NCBI GenBank assembly: GCA_017964485.1
Contig: JAGCRW010000028.1
Location: forward strand, 1-59,302
DNA from: Muribaculaceae bacterium
GTDB lineage: Bacteria > Bacteroidota > Bacteroidia > Bacteroidales > Muribaculaceae
Reading direction: 5' to 3'
DNA length: 59,302 nt
Part shown: positions 36,488 to 46,526 of the stretch, piece after piece
Position numbering within the stretch: position 1 is the first letter of the stretch
Layout of the letters: the number at the start of each line of letters is the position of its first letter
Translations under genes and position numbers: made by a program
Notes under the pieces: model-generated
What the model saw: only the letters and a program-made list of their open reading frames with translations
Database searches by the model: none
What the model was told of the DNA's origin: nothing

Positions 36488-38893
36488 ATGGCAGAAGAAG
36501 TAAAACAACCATACGCTGGAACAGCGAACGAAGATTTTGAGAAGATCCAGGAATGGCTATACATGTGCCTATCTAAGTGGTACTGGTTTGTTATATCACT
36601 TGTTATCGCTTTGGGTCTTGCAATGCTATACCTGCTTGTGGCAACACCCTCTTTCAGTCGCAAAGCGTCGATATTAATCAAAGATGACGAGAAATCAACT
36701 TCGCTCTCTAATGAGTTCAGCCAGTTCTCAGATATGGGCTTGCAAGTTGGTAAAACCAACATTTACAACGAGATGATTACTCTGTCATCACCATCTTATA
36801 TGAGAGAGGTTGTTGAGGAGTTGCACATTGACATGAGTTACAAGACCGATGGACGCTTCCATGAGTTGACGCTTTATGGGAAGACCCAACCTGTAATCGT
36901 GTCCTTGATAGATATTGACCCCGATAGTTATGCATCATTTACAATGATGCTTAAGGACAATAATGTTGTGGAACTTACCGATTTTAAATCGGAAGAGCTT
37001 CCCGAGGTCTCCACTCAGGTTGTAGAAGGCACTTTCCGCACCCCACTAAAGACTCCTATAGGCCAGGTTGTGATTACACCCACGCAGCACTATTATGGTA
37101 AATATGAAACTCCTATCAGAGTTGCTAAAAACCGAATTAGTGATATTGCAAACCAATATGCTAGTAGACTAACAGTAGAGTTGAATCAGGAACGAGCATC
37201 AGTAGTTGATATCTCAATAAGCGATGTTAATGCAGAGCGTGCCGAGGATGTACTTAACGTTCTATATAAAGTATATAAAGAGAAGTGGAAAGAGGACATC
37301 AACGAGCAGGCAGTAAATGCATGTAAATATATAGACCGAGAGCTCGACAGCATCCGCAGTCAACTGGGAAGTGTCGATGCCGATATTGCAATGCAGAAAA
37401 GTGCTTCGTTGACACCTGATATGGATGTGGCCACCCAAATCAATCTTAACAAGATTGAGAACACTAGCACTCAATTGCTTGAACTCGACAATCAGATTTA
37501 CATGGCCAATCTAATCAAGAATCAATTGTCGGGAAGTGATTACAAGTTGTTGCCCCCTAATTCGGGTATTGACAATCAGGCCGTTTCGGCTCAGATTAGA
37601 GATTATAACGAGAAGGTTCTTCAGCGCAACAGTCTTGCTGACAATAGTGGTCGCAACAACCCTCTTGTTCAGGACCTTGACAATCAGCTTAATTCATCGC
37701 GTGCATCAATTATCACTTCGCTTAATACAGTTATTTCTACTCTTAACGACCGCAAAAACGCCTTGGAGGTATCTAGATCGCAGACCACACAGAAGATTGG
37801 TGCAGTTCCCACTCAAGCTAGGGATCTGTTAGGTGCAGAGCGCAACCAGAAGGTTAAAGAGCAGCTGTATTTGTTCTTGCTTCAAAAACGCGAGGAGAAT
37901 CAGTTGTCACGTAACACCGTTGCCAATAATGCCAAACTGCTTAATCCACCATCAGGAAGTCGTTCTCCGTCTTCGCCTGTTAAGATGAATGTGCTGATTG
38001 TGGCAATTGTTCTTGGTTTGTTGCTGCCAATGTTGATACTTTTCATTGTCAACAATTTGAACACCAAAGTTCGTGGCCGTCAGGATATCCAGCATCTTTC
38101 AATCCCATTCATTGGCGAGATACCATTGTCTTACCGCAAGCGCAAAGGACTGCTTTCTATCTTTAATCGTCGCAAGGATGTTAGAGAGATTGTCGTTCAA
38201 GAAAAGAATGGCAACAATATTAACGAGGCATTCCGTGTGGTTAGAACCAACCTTGAATTTGTGCTTGGCAAAGACAACAAGGTTGTGATGCTCACTTCCT
38301 CGAATGTGGGTTCAGGTAAGACGTTTGTCTCTACCAACTTGGCAGCGAGCTTTGCTATTAAGGGAAAGAAGACATTGCTTATCGACCTTGACTTGCGCAA
38401 GGCATCGATGTCTACCTTTGTTGACTCGCCGCCACGAGGTATCTCTGACTACCTTAATGGTCGTTATGAAGACATCAATGATGTGATGGTTAAGGGAAAA
38501 ATTCACGAGAACCTCGATGTGCTACCAGTTGGTACGATACCTCCCAACCCCACAGAGTTGCTCTTTAGCGACCTTTTGAGTGAATTGATTGCTGACATGC
38601 GTGAAAAATATGACTATATAATCATCGACTGTCCTCCTATCGACATTGTTGCCGACGCGTCGATTATCAACAAGCATGTCGATGTCACGCTCTATGTTCT
38701 TCGTTCGGGATTGCTCGACCGTCAGATGCTGCCTGAGATTGAGAAGTACTATGTTGATAAGCGATTCAACAATATGGTCATCTTGCTCAACGGCACGACC
38801 GATGAGTCGAATGGTTATGGATATCGTCGCTATGGCTATGGTTACGGCTATGGCTATGGTAATAGTTCCAAATCAAAGAAGAAAAAAGACTAA
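36488..38893 (+). CDS. Wzc-like polysaccharide co-polymerase and tyrosine autokinase
   Basis: This 801-residue inner-membrane protein has two membrane segments (near residues 30-52 and 500-520) flanking a periplasmic Wzz-type domain with coiled coils. The cytoplasmic BY-kinase domain has Walker A SSNVGSGKTFVSTNLA (near residue 607), Walker A' LLIDLDLRKA and Walker B DYIIIDCPP. The C-terminal tail is a tyrosine cluster (GYRRYGYGYGYGYG) followed by a Lys-rich end, the expected autophosphorylation site. It controls chain length and export together with the Wza-like protein. Confidence 0.93.
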   Translation: MAEEVKQPYAGTANEDFEKIQEWLYMCLSKWYWFVISLVIALGLAMLYLLVATPSFSRKASILIKDDEKSTSLSNEFSQFSDMGLQVGKTNIYNEMITLSSPSYMREVVEELHIDMSYKTDGRFHELTLYGKTQPVIVSLIDIDPDSYASFTMMLKDNNVVELTDFKSEELPEVSTQVVEGTFRTPLKTPIGQVVITPTQHYYGKYETPIRVAKNRISDIANQYASRLTVELNQERASVVDISISDVNAERAEDVLNVLYKVYKEKWKEDINEQAVNACKYIDRELDSIRSQLGSVDADIAMQKSASLTPDMDVATQINLNKIENTSTQLLELDNQIYMANLIKNQLSGSDYKLLPPNSGIDNQAVSAQIRDYNEKVLQRNSLADNSGRNNPLVQDLDNQLNSSRASIITSLNTVISTLNDRKNALEVSRSQTTQKIGAVPTQARDLLGAERNQKVKEQLYLFLLQKREENQLSRNTVANNAKLLNPPSGSRSPSSPVKMNVLIVAIVLGLLLPMLILFIVNNLNTKVRGRQDIQHLSIPFIGEIPLSYRKRKGLLSIFNRRKDVREIVVQEKNGNNINEAFRVVRTNLEFVLGKDNKVVMLTSSNVGSGKTFVSTNLAASFAIKGKKTLLIDLDLRKASMSTFVDSPPRGISDYLNGRYEDINDVMVKGKIHENLDVLPVGTIPPNPTELLFSDLLSELIADMREKYDYIIIDCPPIDIVADASIINKHVDVTLYVLRSGLLDRQMLPEIEKYYVDKRFNNMVILLNGTTDESNGYGYRRYGYGYGYGYGNSSKSKKKKD

Positions 38894-38924
38894 TCTATTT
38901 AGTAAAAAACATTAAGAATCATAT

Positions 38925-40130
38925 ATGAAAGCTTGTTTCATGGGATTGGGCTATATAGGCCTACCCACAGCAATAATAGCAGCTAAGAGCGGAATTGATA
39001 TAGTAGGTGTTGACATCAACTCAAAGGTTGTGGAGCAGACCAATGCCGGTCACCTTCACATTGTGGAGCCCGGTCTTGAGGGTTTGCTGCAAGAGGTCAT
39101 TGAAAGTGGCAGATTCCAAGCGATGTCTCATCCCGAAGAGAGTGATGCCTATTTTATAGTAGTTCCTACTCCATTCAAAGGTGAGCATCAGCCCGATATA
39201 TCATATGTGGTGAATGCCACCCGCATGGTGCTTCCTCTGCTCAAGAAAGGCGACTTGTATGTCATAGAGTCGACTTCTCCAGTTGGAGCCACCGAACAAA
39301 TGGCAGAGCTGATATTTGAGGAGCGCCCAGAATTGAAAGGCAATATCCACATAGCCTATTGTCCTGAGCGTGTTCTTCCCGGTAATGTGATTTATGAGTT
39401 GGAGCACAATGATCGTGTGATAGGTGGCATAGATGAGGACTCCACTTCGCATGCCATTGAGTTCTATTCTCAGTTTGTTAAAGGCCAGCTTCACCGCACT
39501 AATGCCCGAACCGCCGAGATGTGTAAACTAACGGAGAACTCTAGCCGTGACGTGCAGATTGCCTTTGCCAACGAATTGTCGATGATATGTGAGCGAGCAG
39601 GCATCAACGTGTGGGATTTAATAAATCTTGCTAACAAGCATCCTCGTGTAAACATTCTGCAACCAGGATGTGGCGTTGGTGGCCATTGCATTGCCGTGGA
39701 TCCTTATTTCATTACTGCAGCTTATCCCAAAGAGGCTCGCATTATTGCCAAGGCTAGAGAGATAAACAACTATAAGGCGCAGTGGTGTGCCGAGAAGGTG
39801 AAAAATGCCATGTTGGAGTTTGAACTCAAGAATAGCCGCAAGCCTGTTGTTGCAATGATGGGCTTGGCATTCAAACCCAATATTGATGACTTGCGTGAGT
39901 CGCCGGCTAAGCGCATCACTACCGAGGTAATGCAGAGCAAGAACAATTCCGAGTTCCTCGTTGTAGAGCCAAACATCAAAGAACATAATGTGTTTAAGCT
40001 CACACCTTATAGAGATGCTTATGAGAAGGCCGACATCGTTGTGTTCTTGATTGCTCACGATGAGTTCAAGCAGCTTGAGAGGCGAGATGATAAGGTTATT
40101 TTAGACTTTTGTGGCATCTTTAAGAAGTAG
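38925..40130 (+). CDS. UDP-N-acetyl-D-mannosamine dehydrogenase (WecC-like)
   Basis: This 401-residue nucleotide-sugar dehydrogenase oxidises C6 of UDP-ManNAc to UDP-ManNAcA with NAD+. The N-terminal Rossmann motif is MGLGYIGLPTA and the substrate segment is ESTSPVGATEQM. The catalytic Cys is near residue 254 in GCGVGGHCIAVDP, followed by the C-terminal KPNIDDLRESPA. The GGHC form is typical of UDP-HexNAc dehydrogenases. No UDP-GlcNAc 2-epimerase is present in the window, so UDP-ManNAc must come from elsewhere. The WecG-type transferase later in the operon fits use of the product. Confidence 0.88.
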   Translation: MKACFMGLGYIGLPTAIIAAKSGIDIVGVDINSKVVEQTNAGHLHIVEPGLEGLLQEVIESGRFQAMSHPEESDAYFIVVPTPFKGEHQPDISYVVNATRMVLPLLKKGDLYVIESTSPVGATEQMAELIFEERPELKGNIHIAYCPERVLPGNVIYELEHNDRVIGGIDEDSTSHAIEFYSQFVKGQLHRTNARTAEMCKLTENSSRDVQIAFANELSMICERAGINVWDLINLANKHPRVNILQPGCGVGGHCIAVDPYFITAAYPKEARIIAKAREINNYKAQWCAEKVKNAMLEFELKNSRKPVVAMMGLAFKPNIDDLRESPAKRITTEVMQSKNNSEFLVVEPNIKEHNVFKLTPYRDAYEKADIVVFLIAHDEFKQLERRDDKVILDFCGIFKK

Positions 40131-41348
40131 ATGTTACTGAGTCTGTTGGTATATAGTTTGACAGGTGCCATCCTGTTTTTCTTGGGATGGCATGTCAACA
40201 AGCGAGAGCAGCAATCTCTCATACATGGCGGCAACAAACTGCCGTTCTATAGTTGGGAGATAATGCTGTCGTTGGTTGTGTTCTCAATCGTAGCTGGTGC
40301 GCGTTATCACACTGGCTATGATCATGCTATGTACTTAGACCAGTATCAGCACTTGCTGGAGACTGGAGATTTCAGCCGCCACAATTTTGAATATGGCTTT
40401 GTGTGGATTTCAAAAATCTTTGCATGGTGCCATATTCATTATTTTTATTACTTTGCTTTTTGGGCACTATTGCAGATTGGTTTCCTGTATTTTGGACTTC
40501 GTAACCATAAGCATTTACTTTGCTGGGTAGGACTTGGCTTAATGTGCGGTCCATTTTTCTTGAGTTGGATGAACTCTGTGCGACAGAGTGTAGTTGTATG
40601 TCTGTTTGTGGCTCTTGTTTCTCTTATTAATAATCGCAGCAGTTTACAGAAAAACATATTACTGTTAATATTTATTCTATGTGTTGTGGTTTTGGCTGCA
40701 TTCATTCACAAGTCGGCATTAATGCTGTTGCCAGTATTCCTCATTCTGTTCTTGATATTAATATTGACCGATGACTTCAATATTCATGTGTCGCTGCCAA
40801 ACAAGTGGGTAATGCTTTCGGTGTTTGCGGTTTTCGTTTTGCTTGGTTTGAAGCCATTTTGGATAGATTATTTCAGTAACTACCAATGGTTCCTCGACCT
40901 TACAGGGTATCAGAATTACAGCAATCTTGATGATCCAAATGTAGCTGGTAAATTCAGGACATTGAACTGGGGACCAAGTAGAGTGTCAATTTTATGTAGC
41001 AATATTCTTATAATATGGTTTTATCCAAAAATGAAGGCTTTGTTTAAAGACGATAGATTATTACCATTTTTCTTTGTGCTTTCATTTGTGGGTATGTGCT
41101 TGAGCAATTTGCTGATAAATACATCTCATTTCTTATTGCGACCAATTGATTATTTTACTATATTCTATTTAGTGATGAACTCCTATTTGATGATTTATTT
41201 CATTAGAACAAAGAATATGGTATTTACAGTTGCTGTTTTTTTGTTGTTATATTCTCATTTTTTGTTCAGTATTTACAAGGGTGTATTCATGCCCATAGAC
41301 ACAAATTTGCCTTTTCTGTACCACACTTTTTTACTTCCTTCAATTTAA
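40131..41348 (+). CDS. EpsG-like polysaccharide polymerase, copy 1
   Basis: This 405-residue polytopic membrane protein starts immediately after the WecC-like stop. It has about ten hydrophobic segments and the EpsG-family pattern near the N-terminus (VAGARYHTGYDHAMYLDQY), followed by FEYGFVWISKIFAW. EpsG/Wzy-like proteins polymerise repeat units on the periplasmic face. Its base composition is more AT-rich than that of the housekeeping genes, as usual for polysaccharide loci. Confidence 0.8.
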   Translation: MLLSLLVYSLTGAILFFLGWHVNKREQQSLIHGGNKLPFYSWEIMLSLVVFSIVAGARYHTGYDHAMYLDQYQHLLETGDFSRHNFEYGFVWISKIFAWCHIHYFYYFAFWALLQIGFLYFGLRNHKHLLCWVGLGLMCGPFFLSWMNSVRQSVVVCLFVALVSLINNRSSLQKNILLLIFILCVVVLAAFIHKSALMLLPVFLILFLILILTDDFNIHVSLPNKWVMLSVFAVFVLLGLKPFWIDYFSNYQWFLDLTGYQNYSNLDDPNVAGKFRTLNWGPSRVSILCSNILIIWFYPKMKALFKDDRLLPFFFVLSFVGMCLSNLLINTSHFLLRPIDYFTIFYLVMNSYLMIYFIRTKNMVFTVAVFLLLYSHFLFSIYKGVFMPIDTNLPFLYHTFLLPSI

Positions 41349-41351
41349 CTT

Positions 41352-42323
41352 ATGCTAGTTTCGATCATAATACCTATTTATCGTAGCAGGAAATATATTG
41401 AGAAATGTGTTAGATCAGTTTTTGATCAGACATATAAAAATCTTGAGATAATAATCATAGATGACTGCGGAAAAGATGGCAGCATTGATGTGATAAAACG
41501 AGTGCTGATAGAGTATCCCGACATGACTAATAAGGTAAAATTTATAAGTCATGAGTTTAATCAGGGATGTGCAGCTGCTCGCCGTGACGGTATGAAGGAT
41601 GCAACAGGAGAGTATATCCTTCAGGTTGATAGCGATGATTATGCCGCGCCTACGATGGTTGAAAAAATGGTGGCAAAAGCGCAAGAGGAAGATGCTGACA
41701 TGGTTGTGTGCAATTACTATTATACAACAAACGATCGTCGCTCTTTGGAGAAAGTTAACGTGCCGAGCGATAATATTGATTTCGCGTCAAAAGTACTACA
41801 GGGCTATATTCATGCAGGAGCTTGGAACAAGATGATGCGTCGCTCAATAATAAAGGACCACAAAATATATCCAGTAGCGGGCATTAATATGGGCGATGAC
41901 ATGACAATACTGATGCAGGCTTTGTTTTTTATGGATAAAATAAGTTATGTTGATGACGCTTTATATTATTACAATTGTAGTGGTGATGAACGCTTGTCAA
42001 GAAGCCTTTATCCTATGGTTAATGATATAAAGCTTATTAACTTATTTTCTCACTTTTTTGAAGTAAATAAAATAGAAAATAAAGAAATAGAACGTGCATT
42101 TGGATTGTTTAAAATTGGTCGTTTAAGTCGCAATGTTTTGTATAATGACCTTGATGAGGTGAACCGCAATCGTGAGGTTTATAGTGTGAGCAATCCATCC
42201 CAAGCGTTTGCTCACAAACGCTTGCCTCTCCATTATAAGCTTGCAGTCTATTTTTATCTTAACAATTTCATGCCTGGTGTGAAATTGTTGCGTCGTCTTA
42301 TAAGGATTAAGAAAAAACAGTAA
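41352..42323 (+). CDS. GT2 family glycosyltransferase
   Basis: This 323-residue cytoplasmic or membrane-associated GT-A enzyme starts LVSIIIPIYRSRKYIEKCVRS. It has the typical QTYKNLEIIIIDDCGKDGS and the donor/metal motif LQVDSDDYA (near residue 95). It probably adds one sugar to the lipid-linked repeat unit; donor and acceptor cannot be inferred. It lies 3 bases after the polymerase gene and abuts the next. Confidence 0.9.
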   Translation: MLVSIIIPIYRSRKYIEKCVRSVFDQTYKNLEIIIIDDCGKDGSIDVIKRVLIEYPDMTNKVKFISHEFNQGCAAARRDGMKDATGEYILQVDSDDYAAPTMVEKMVAKAQEEDADMVVCNYYYTTNDRRSLEKVNVPSDNIDFASKVLQGYIHAGAWNKMMRRSIIKDHKIYPVAGINMGDDMTILMQALFFMDKISYVDDALYYYNCSGDERLSRSLYPMVNDIKLINLFSHFFEVNKIENKEIERAFGLFKIGRLSRNVLYNDLDEVNRNREVYSVSNPSQAFAHKRLPLHYKLAVYFYLNNFMPGVKLLRRLIRIKKKQ

Positions 42324-43559
42324 ATGTATAGTAAAGGTAAATACTTTTTATTCCAATCTCTGTTGATGTTGGTATCGCCAATAGCTAGTTTTTTTGTTGC
42401 TCTTATCTTTTATAAGAAACCAATATCACAGATTTTTATGTTGATTTTTGCGTTCTATTTCGGAATGCATTTTTATCTTGCCAATGATATAACTAACCAT
42501 TACATACGTATGCGTATGTACTATAGTGATAAGTCTTGGGGTCAAATTCTTTTGAATCCCGATGCCTTTGGTAATGGTTTGGATTATTATCATGTGGTCA
42601 TGAAATACCTAGTCTCTAGAATTACAAAATCTAGGGAGATATTTGCTGGCATTAATTGTTTGATACATAGTGCAGTGTTCTTGTTCTTCTTTAATCAGTT
42701 TAGAGAGTATTACAAGAAATTCTTGCCTATTAGTTGTGGATTGTTATTATTGTGTGTAGTTTTTACTGTTGAGTTTTATTGGTATCAAGGTATCAGGTTT
42801 TGGATTGGGGTTTTTTATTTTGGTGGTTGCTATCTCAAATATTTGAATACTGAAAAGAAGAGATATTTGTTGTTAATGACAGTGTGTGTATTCTTTCACT
42901 ATACTTTGGTAAATGTACTCATTATTTTCATTGCTAACTGGTTATTAAGTAAGATGTGGGTGTGGATTAGGGTGTTTTTATTGGGTATATCATTTATCTA
43001 TAGATCTCTTAGTGTGGATTTCATGGGATGGGTCATTAAGAACATTCCTGGATTGGATTTAGGAAAACGAACAGTGTCTTATATACATGAAGACATGTTG
43101 CGAAGGATTGTTGAATTGCGAGAAAAAGCCAATCTTTTTTATAGCTATCGTTCAGAGTTGATGATATTCTTTGGTGTTATAATATTAATGATTTTTTGGA
43201 GTCGTAGAGTTCAGTTCTCAAAGAAATATTTGCAGATGTTCTTTTTTGCTATGACAATTTATACTGTTGTGAACTTTGCATATGCTGAGCTTATTTTCTT
43301 TGATCGTTTCCTGAAGATTGGCGTATTGTTATTCTATTCTTTCCTCTTTATTACCGCTTGTCAGAATTATGACAAGATAAAAGGCGTTAGCCTAATTATA
43401 ATGATACTTGCTTTTATTCCAATGTTTTATGCTGTTTTGACGCCAATAATAGAGATGAGAAATCACTTGTTTCATAATGAATTGTGGTTTGGCAACTTCT
43501 TTATTGATTGGAATGGAGGCATGACCGATTATCATGGAAGATGGTATTTGGATGAATAA
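42324..43559 (+). CDS. EpsG-like polysaccharide polymerase, copy 2
   Basis: This 411-residue polytopic membrane protein has about ten segments. An N-terminal pattern related to EpsG (YFGMHFYLANDITNHYIRMRMYY, DYYHVVMKYLVS) suggests a second polymerase-like protein in the same operon. It may polymerise a second glycan, or one of the pair may have another role. It is strongly AT-rich. It overlaps the next gene by 8 bases. Confidence 0.7.
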   Translation: MYSKGKYFLFQSLLMLVSPIASFFVALIFYKKPISQIFMLIFAFYFGMHFYLANDITNHYIRMRMYYSDKSWGQILLNPDAFGNGLDYYHVVMKYLVSRITKSREIFAGINCLIHSAVFLFFFNQFREYYKKFLPISCGLLLLCVVFTVEFYWYQGIRFWIGVFYFGGCYLKYLNTEKKRYLLLMTVCVFFHYTLVNVLIIFIANWLLSKMWVWIRVFLLGISFIYRSLSVDFMGWVIKNIPGLDLGKRTVSYIHEDMLRRIVELREKANLFYSYRSELMIFFGVIILMIFWSRRVQFSKKYLQMFFFAMTIYTVVNFAYAELIFFDRFLKIGVLLFYSFLFITACQNYDKIKGVSLIIMILAFIPMFYAVLTPIIEMRNHLFHNELWFGNFFIDWNGGMTDYHGRWYLDE

Positions 43560-44601
43560 AGATTTGTCTTCAAGGGTCTTGACCATTGGATGCAAGTATA
43601 GTCCTCCTCGAGGGGGGATTGCACAGGTGTTGTGGAACTATGACAACTACATCTTTGAGGATTTCAAGTTTATTGAAAATTCTCGTAAGAGCAATGGCAT
43701 TATCAACATGTTAATTGCTTTATGGGCAGTCATAAAGATGATAGCGAATCTCGTTATAGACAAAGAAATAAAAATTGTTCATATACACACTGCTTCAGAA
43801 GTTAGTTTCTTGCGCTCTACAATATTTCTTAAAGTTGCTAAGTGTTTTAGAAAAAAAGTGGTGATGCACATTCATGGAGGAGGCTTTGAGAAGTATTATA
43901 AAAGTCACACCAGTTTTGTGACAAAAAATCTGAAGCGATGCGACAAGATAATTACATTGTCTCAAGATTGGGTTGATTTTTATGCTTCTATAGGTTTTGC
44001 CAGCACATGTGTTGAGAATGTTATTCCAGAACCAGTTATTAAAGAATCTGCAGAAATTGATGGCTTGGTCCACATGCTCTTTATGGGTCTTATCATTGAG
44101 CGCAAAGGCATTTATGACTTGCTTGATGTGTTGGCTGCCCACATACAGGAGTTTGAAGGCAAAATCATGTTGCACATTGGAGGCAATGGCGAGGTGGATG
44201 AATTGAAACATAGAATAAAGTCTCAAGGCCTTGAAAACATAGTAAAGTTTGAAGGATGGGTTGGAGACGATAAGAAAATAGAATTGCTTAATCTTTGTGA
44301 TGTCTTTGTCTTGCCGTCTTATGTTGAAGGCTTGCCATTGTCTATTCTTGAGGCAATGTATTATAATATGGATATTGTATCTTCTCGAGTAGGAGGCATA
44401 CCTTCTTTGGTTAAGGATGGGCACAATGGTGTACTTTTTGATCCTGGAGACAAAGAGGCACTATACAATGCTATAAAACTATTTATTGATAATAAATTAT
44501 TACTCAATGAAATGGGAAAGGTAAATAGTGAAATGGTTGTTGGCTTTTTCCCTAGAAATGTGGCCAAAAAGCTTGCTGAAATATATAAACAATTATTATA
44601 A
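43552..44601 (+). CDS. GT4 family glycosyltransferase
   Basis: This 349-residue GT-B enzyme has an N-terminal glycine-rich loop (YSPPRGGIAQVLW), an HIHGGGFEKYYKSH segment, and the C-terminal GT4 donor motif (FVLPSYVEGLPLSILEAMYY, with the E-x7-E pattern). It retains anomeric configuration when transferring from a nucleotide sugar. The ATG at 43552 overlaps the upstream stop by 8 bases and gives the better N-terminus than a start 18 bases earlier. Confidence 0.9.
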   Translation: MNKDLSSRVLTIGCKYSPPRGGIAQVLWNYDNYIFEDFKFIENSRKSNGIINMLIALWAVIKMIANLVIDKEIKIVHIHTASEVSFLRSTIFLKVAKCFRKKVVMHIHGGGFEKYYKSHTSFVTKNLKRCDKIITLSQDWVDFYASIGFASTCVENVIPEPVIKESAEIDGLVHMLFMGLIIERKGIYDLLDVLAAHIQEFEGKIMLHIGGNGEVDELKHRIKSQGLENIVKFEGWVGDDKKIELLNLCDVFVLPSYVEGLPLSILEAMYYNMDIVSSRVGGIPSLVKDGHNGVLFDPGDKEALYNAIKLFIDNKLLLNEMGKVNSEMVVGFFPRNVAKKLAEIYKQLL

Positions 44602-44619
44602 AAGAAGACAAATCAAGAA

Positions 44620-45489
44620 ATGAATTATCATTTAAAATCACTGCTCAAGCACTTGTCTTCATCTAATCAGCGTAAAGCCTTAAGAAGGTATAAGCGTCAC
44701 TTTTTGAATAAAGTTAGACCTCGTCGCAAGATCTCATTGAAAGAAATGCGATCAATTATTGTTGATGAGCTAGGTATAGAAAAAGGTGACAGGATTATTG
44801 TATCATCAAGCTTTGGCAATGTTAACGCTTCATTCTCACCTCAAGAAATGATTGACTTACTAATGAATATTATAGGGGATAAAGGTGTTATAATGATGCC
44901 TTATTATCCTCCCATTAATTCAACAGAGTGGGCAGCAAGACATGAGGTTTTTGATATGCGCAACACAAAATCTGGAATGGGCGTTCTTACCAATGTGTTC
45001 TCAAAGATGCCCGGTGTTTATATGAGTAAGCATCCTACTAAAGCAGTTTGCGTGTGGGGAAAAGATGCAAAAGAGATTGCTGCTGGACACGATAAAGCCA
45101 CTACTCCTTTCTATTGGGACTCTCCATATGGTCGTCTCCTTAAGCAGCCTAGCAAGTCACTGGGAATAGGTCTGAAGAACATTCCTATCTTCCACTCCTT
45201 TGAGGATATACTTACCGACCCTATAGATTTCTATTATCAAAAGGACAAATACAAGCTTGACTTGATTGACAAAGAAGGCACACCTACAGTAGTAGAGACT
45301 TATATTCATGATGATAAAGTCTTGAATCATTGTATGACGGCAGGAGATTATGTGCGTGATCTCAAATGCTCGACCTATCGACGTATGTCGGTTGGATATA
45401 AGATAATGTATGTTATCGACAATGATGATTTATTTGATGAGTGCAGGAAACGACAATTTGAAATAGGTAATTTAAGATATCGACCTTGA
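44620..45489 (+). CDS. AAC(3)-family N-acyltransferase of the polysaccharide locus
   Basis: This 289-residue protein belongs to the antibiotic N-acetyltransferase (AAC(3)) fold family. The core is GDRIIVSSSFGNVN, GVIMMPYYPP, SGMGVLTNVFSKMPGV and SKHPTKAVCVWGKDAKEI, the last carrying the conserved His and the acetyl-CoA-proximal loop. In polysaccharide clusters this fold acylates amino sugars rather than drugs (context-based inference). It is the first of a run of overlapping genes continuing with a deacetylase, a CapK-like ligase and an opine dehydrogenase. Confidence 0.82.
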   Translation: MNYHLKSLLKHLSSSNQRKALRRYKRHFLNKVRPRRKISLKEMRSIIVDELGIEKGDRIIVSSSFGNVNASFSPQEMIDLLMNIIGDKGVIMMPYYPPINSTEWAARHEVFDMRNTKSGMGVLTNVFSKMPGVYMSKHPTKAVCVWGKDAKEIAAGHDKATTPFYWDSPYGRLLKQPSKSLGIGLKNIPIFHSFEDILTDPIDFYYQKDKYKLDLIDKEGTPTVVETYIHDDKVLNHCMTAGDYVRDLKCSTYRRMSVGYKIMYVIDNDDLFDECRKRQFEIGNLRYRP

Positions 45490-46526
45490 AGAAACTACTT
45501 CTAACACTCGATTATGAGCTCTTTGGCGATGGTTCTGGTGATGTTTTCAAGCACATTGTTGAGCCTACCAATTCTATCTTAGAAGTGGCAGAGCGTTATG
45601 GAGCCAAAATCACTGTCTTTTTTGAGGTAGTGGAATATTGGCGTCTTAAGCAGCAGTGGGAAAGTGGTAATCACATGGGATATGACAACAACCCTGTTGA
45701 GGCGATGGAAAAGCAAGTTGTGGACATGATAAGGCGTGGCCATGATGTTCAGCTCCACTTTCATCCTCAATGGGTAGATGCTAAATGGGTCGACGATCAT
45801 TGGGAGGTTGACTACAAGAATTGGAGACTGAGTGATTTCAATTCTTCCATTATGACGCTTAAGCAGTTGATAAGTAAAGGCAAGCATACATTGGAGGGTA
45901 TTATTCAACCACATTTCCCTGCTTATGAGTGCTATGCCCTGCGTGCAGGTGGTTATAATGCCCAGCCGTCAGAGGCGATTGTAGAGGCTTTGCGTGAGTG
46001 TGGCATGAGGGTTGATACATCAATAGTGCCTGGTGCCATTGAGCAAGGGGCGCTATCAATATATGATTACAGCACTTCTCCAAGTGATATGGGAAAATGG
46101 TTTGTAGATGAGAAGCTTGAAGAACCTTGCAAAGAAAACACTGATATTATAGAATTGCCTATAGTCTCTTTTCCTATTGTTCGCCTATTCAAGTTTATGT
46201 CCATAACGAGGATTAAATCTATAATGCTTAATCACAAGTCGGCACAAGCTTCTTTTACAGCAAAAACATCTTCGGGAGGCACAAGAGGAGGAATCATAAG
46301 AAAAATATCTTTCTTTTTCAAGAAAGAGTTTCAAACATGGGACTACTGTCTTTTCCCATGCTGGATGCATCGCTATTTTTTGCACAAAATCTCAAAACAG
46401 AAATCTCGTGACATATTTGTCTTGATTGGACACCCAAAAAGCTTAGTGTCAATTAAAAACCTTGAGTTCATGCTTAAGGTGGTTAAAGATAAAATGAAAT
46501 TTGCTATTTTATCCGATTTGACATGA
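45486..46526 (+). CDS. NodB-like polysaccharide deacetylase family protein
   Basis: This 346-residue protein starts with TTG (45486-45488), which overlaps the upstream TGA in TTGA. The frame begins MKKLLLTLDYELFGDG, where DYE corresponds to the catalytic Asp and first metal region of the NodB fold. LHFHPQW (near residue 85) provides the metal His residues, and RAGGYNAQPSEAIVEAL is also conserved in the family. It may remove an acetyl group from an amino sugar and expose an amine. The start of the next gene overlaps its stop (ATGA). Confidence 0.8.
   Translation: MKKLLLTLDYELFGDGSGDVFKHIVEPTNSILEVAERYGAKITVFFEVVEYWRLKQQWESGNHMGYDNNPVEAMEKQVVDMIRRGHDVQLHFHPQWVDAKWVDDHWEVDYKNWRLSDFNSSIMTLKQLISKGKHTLEGIIQPHFPAYECYALRAGGYNAQPSEAIVEALRECGMRVDTSIVPGAIEQGALSIYDYSTSPSDMGKWFVDEKLEEPCKENTDIIELPIVSFPIVRLFKFMSITRIKSIMLNHKSAQASFTAKTSSGGTRGGIIRKISFFFKKEFQTWDYCLFPCWMHRYFLHKISKQKSRDIFVLIGHPKSLVSIKNLEFMLKVVKDKMKFAILSDLT

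Noticed and set aside
44620-45489. AAC(3)-like gene as an aminoglycoside resistance determinant
   Set aside because: It lies inside a polysaccharide operon and is translationally coupled to glycan enzymes; the fold is used for amino-sugar acylation in such contexts.
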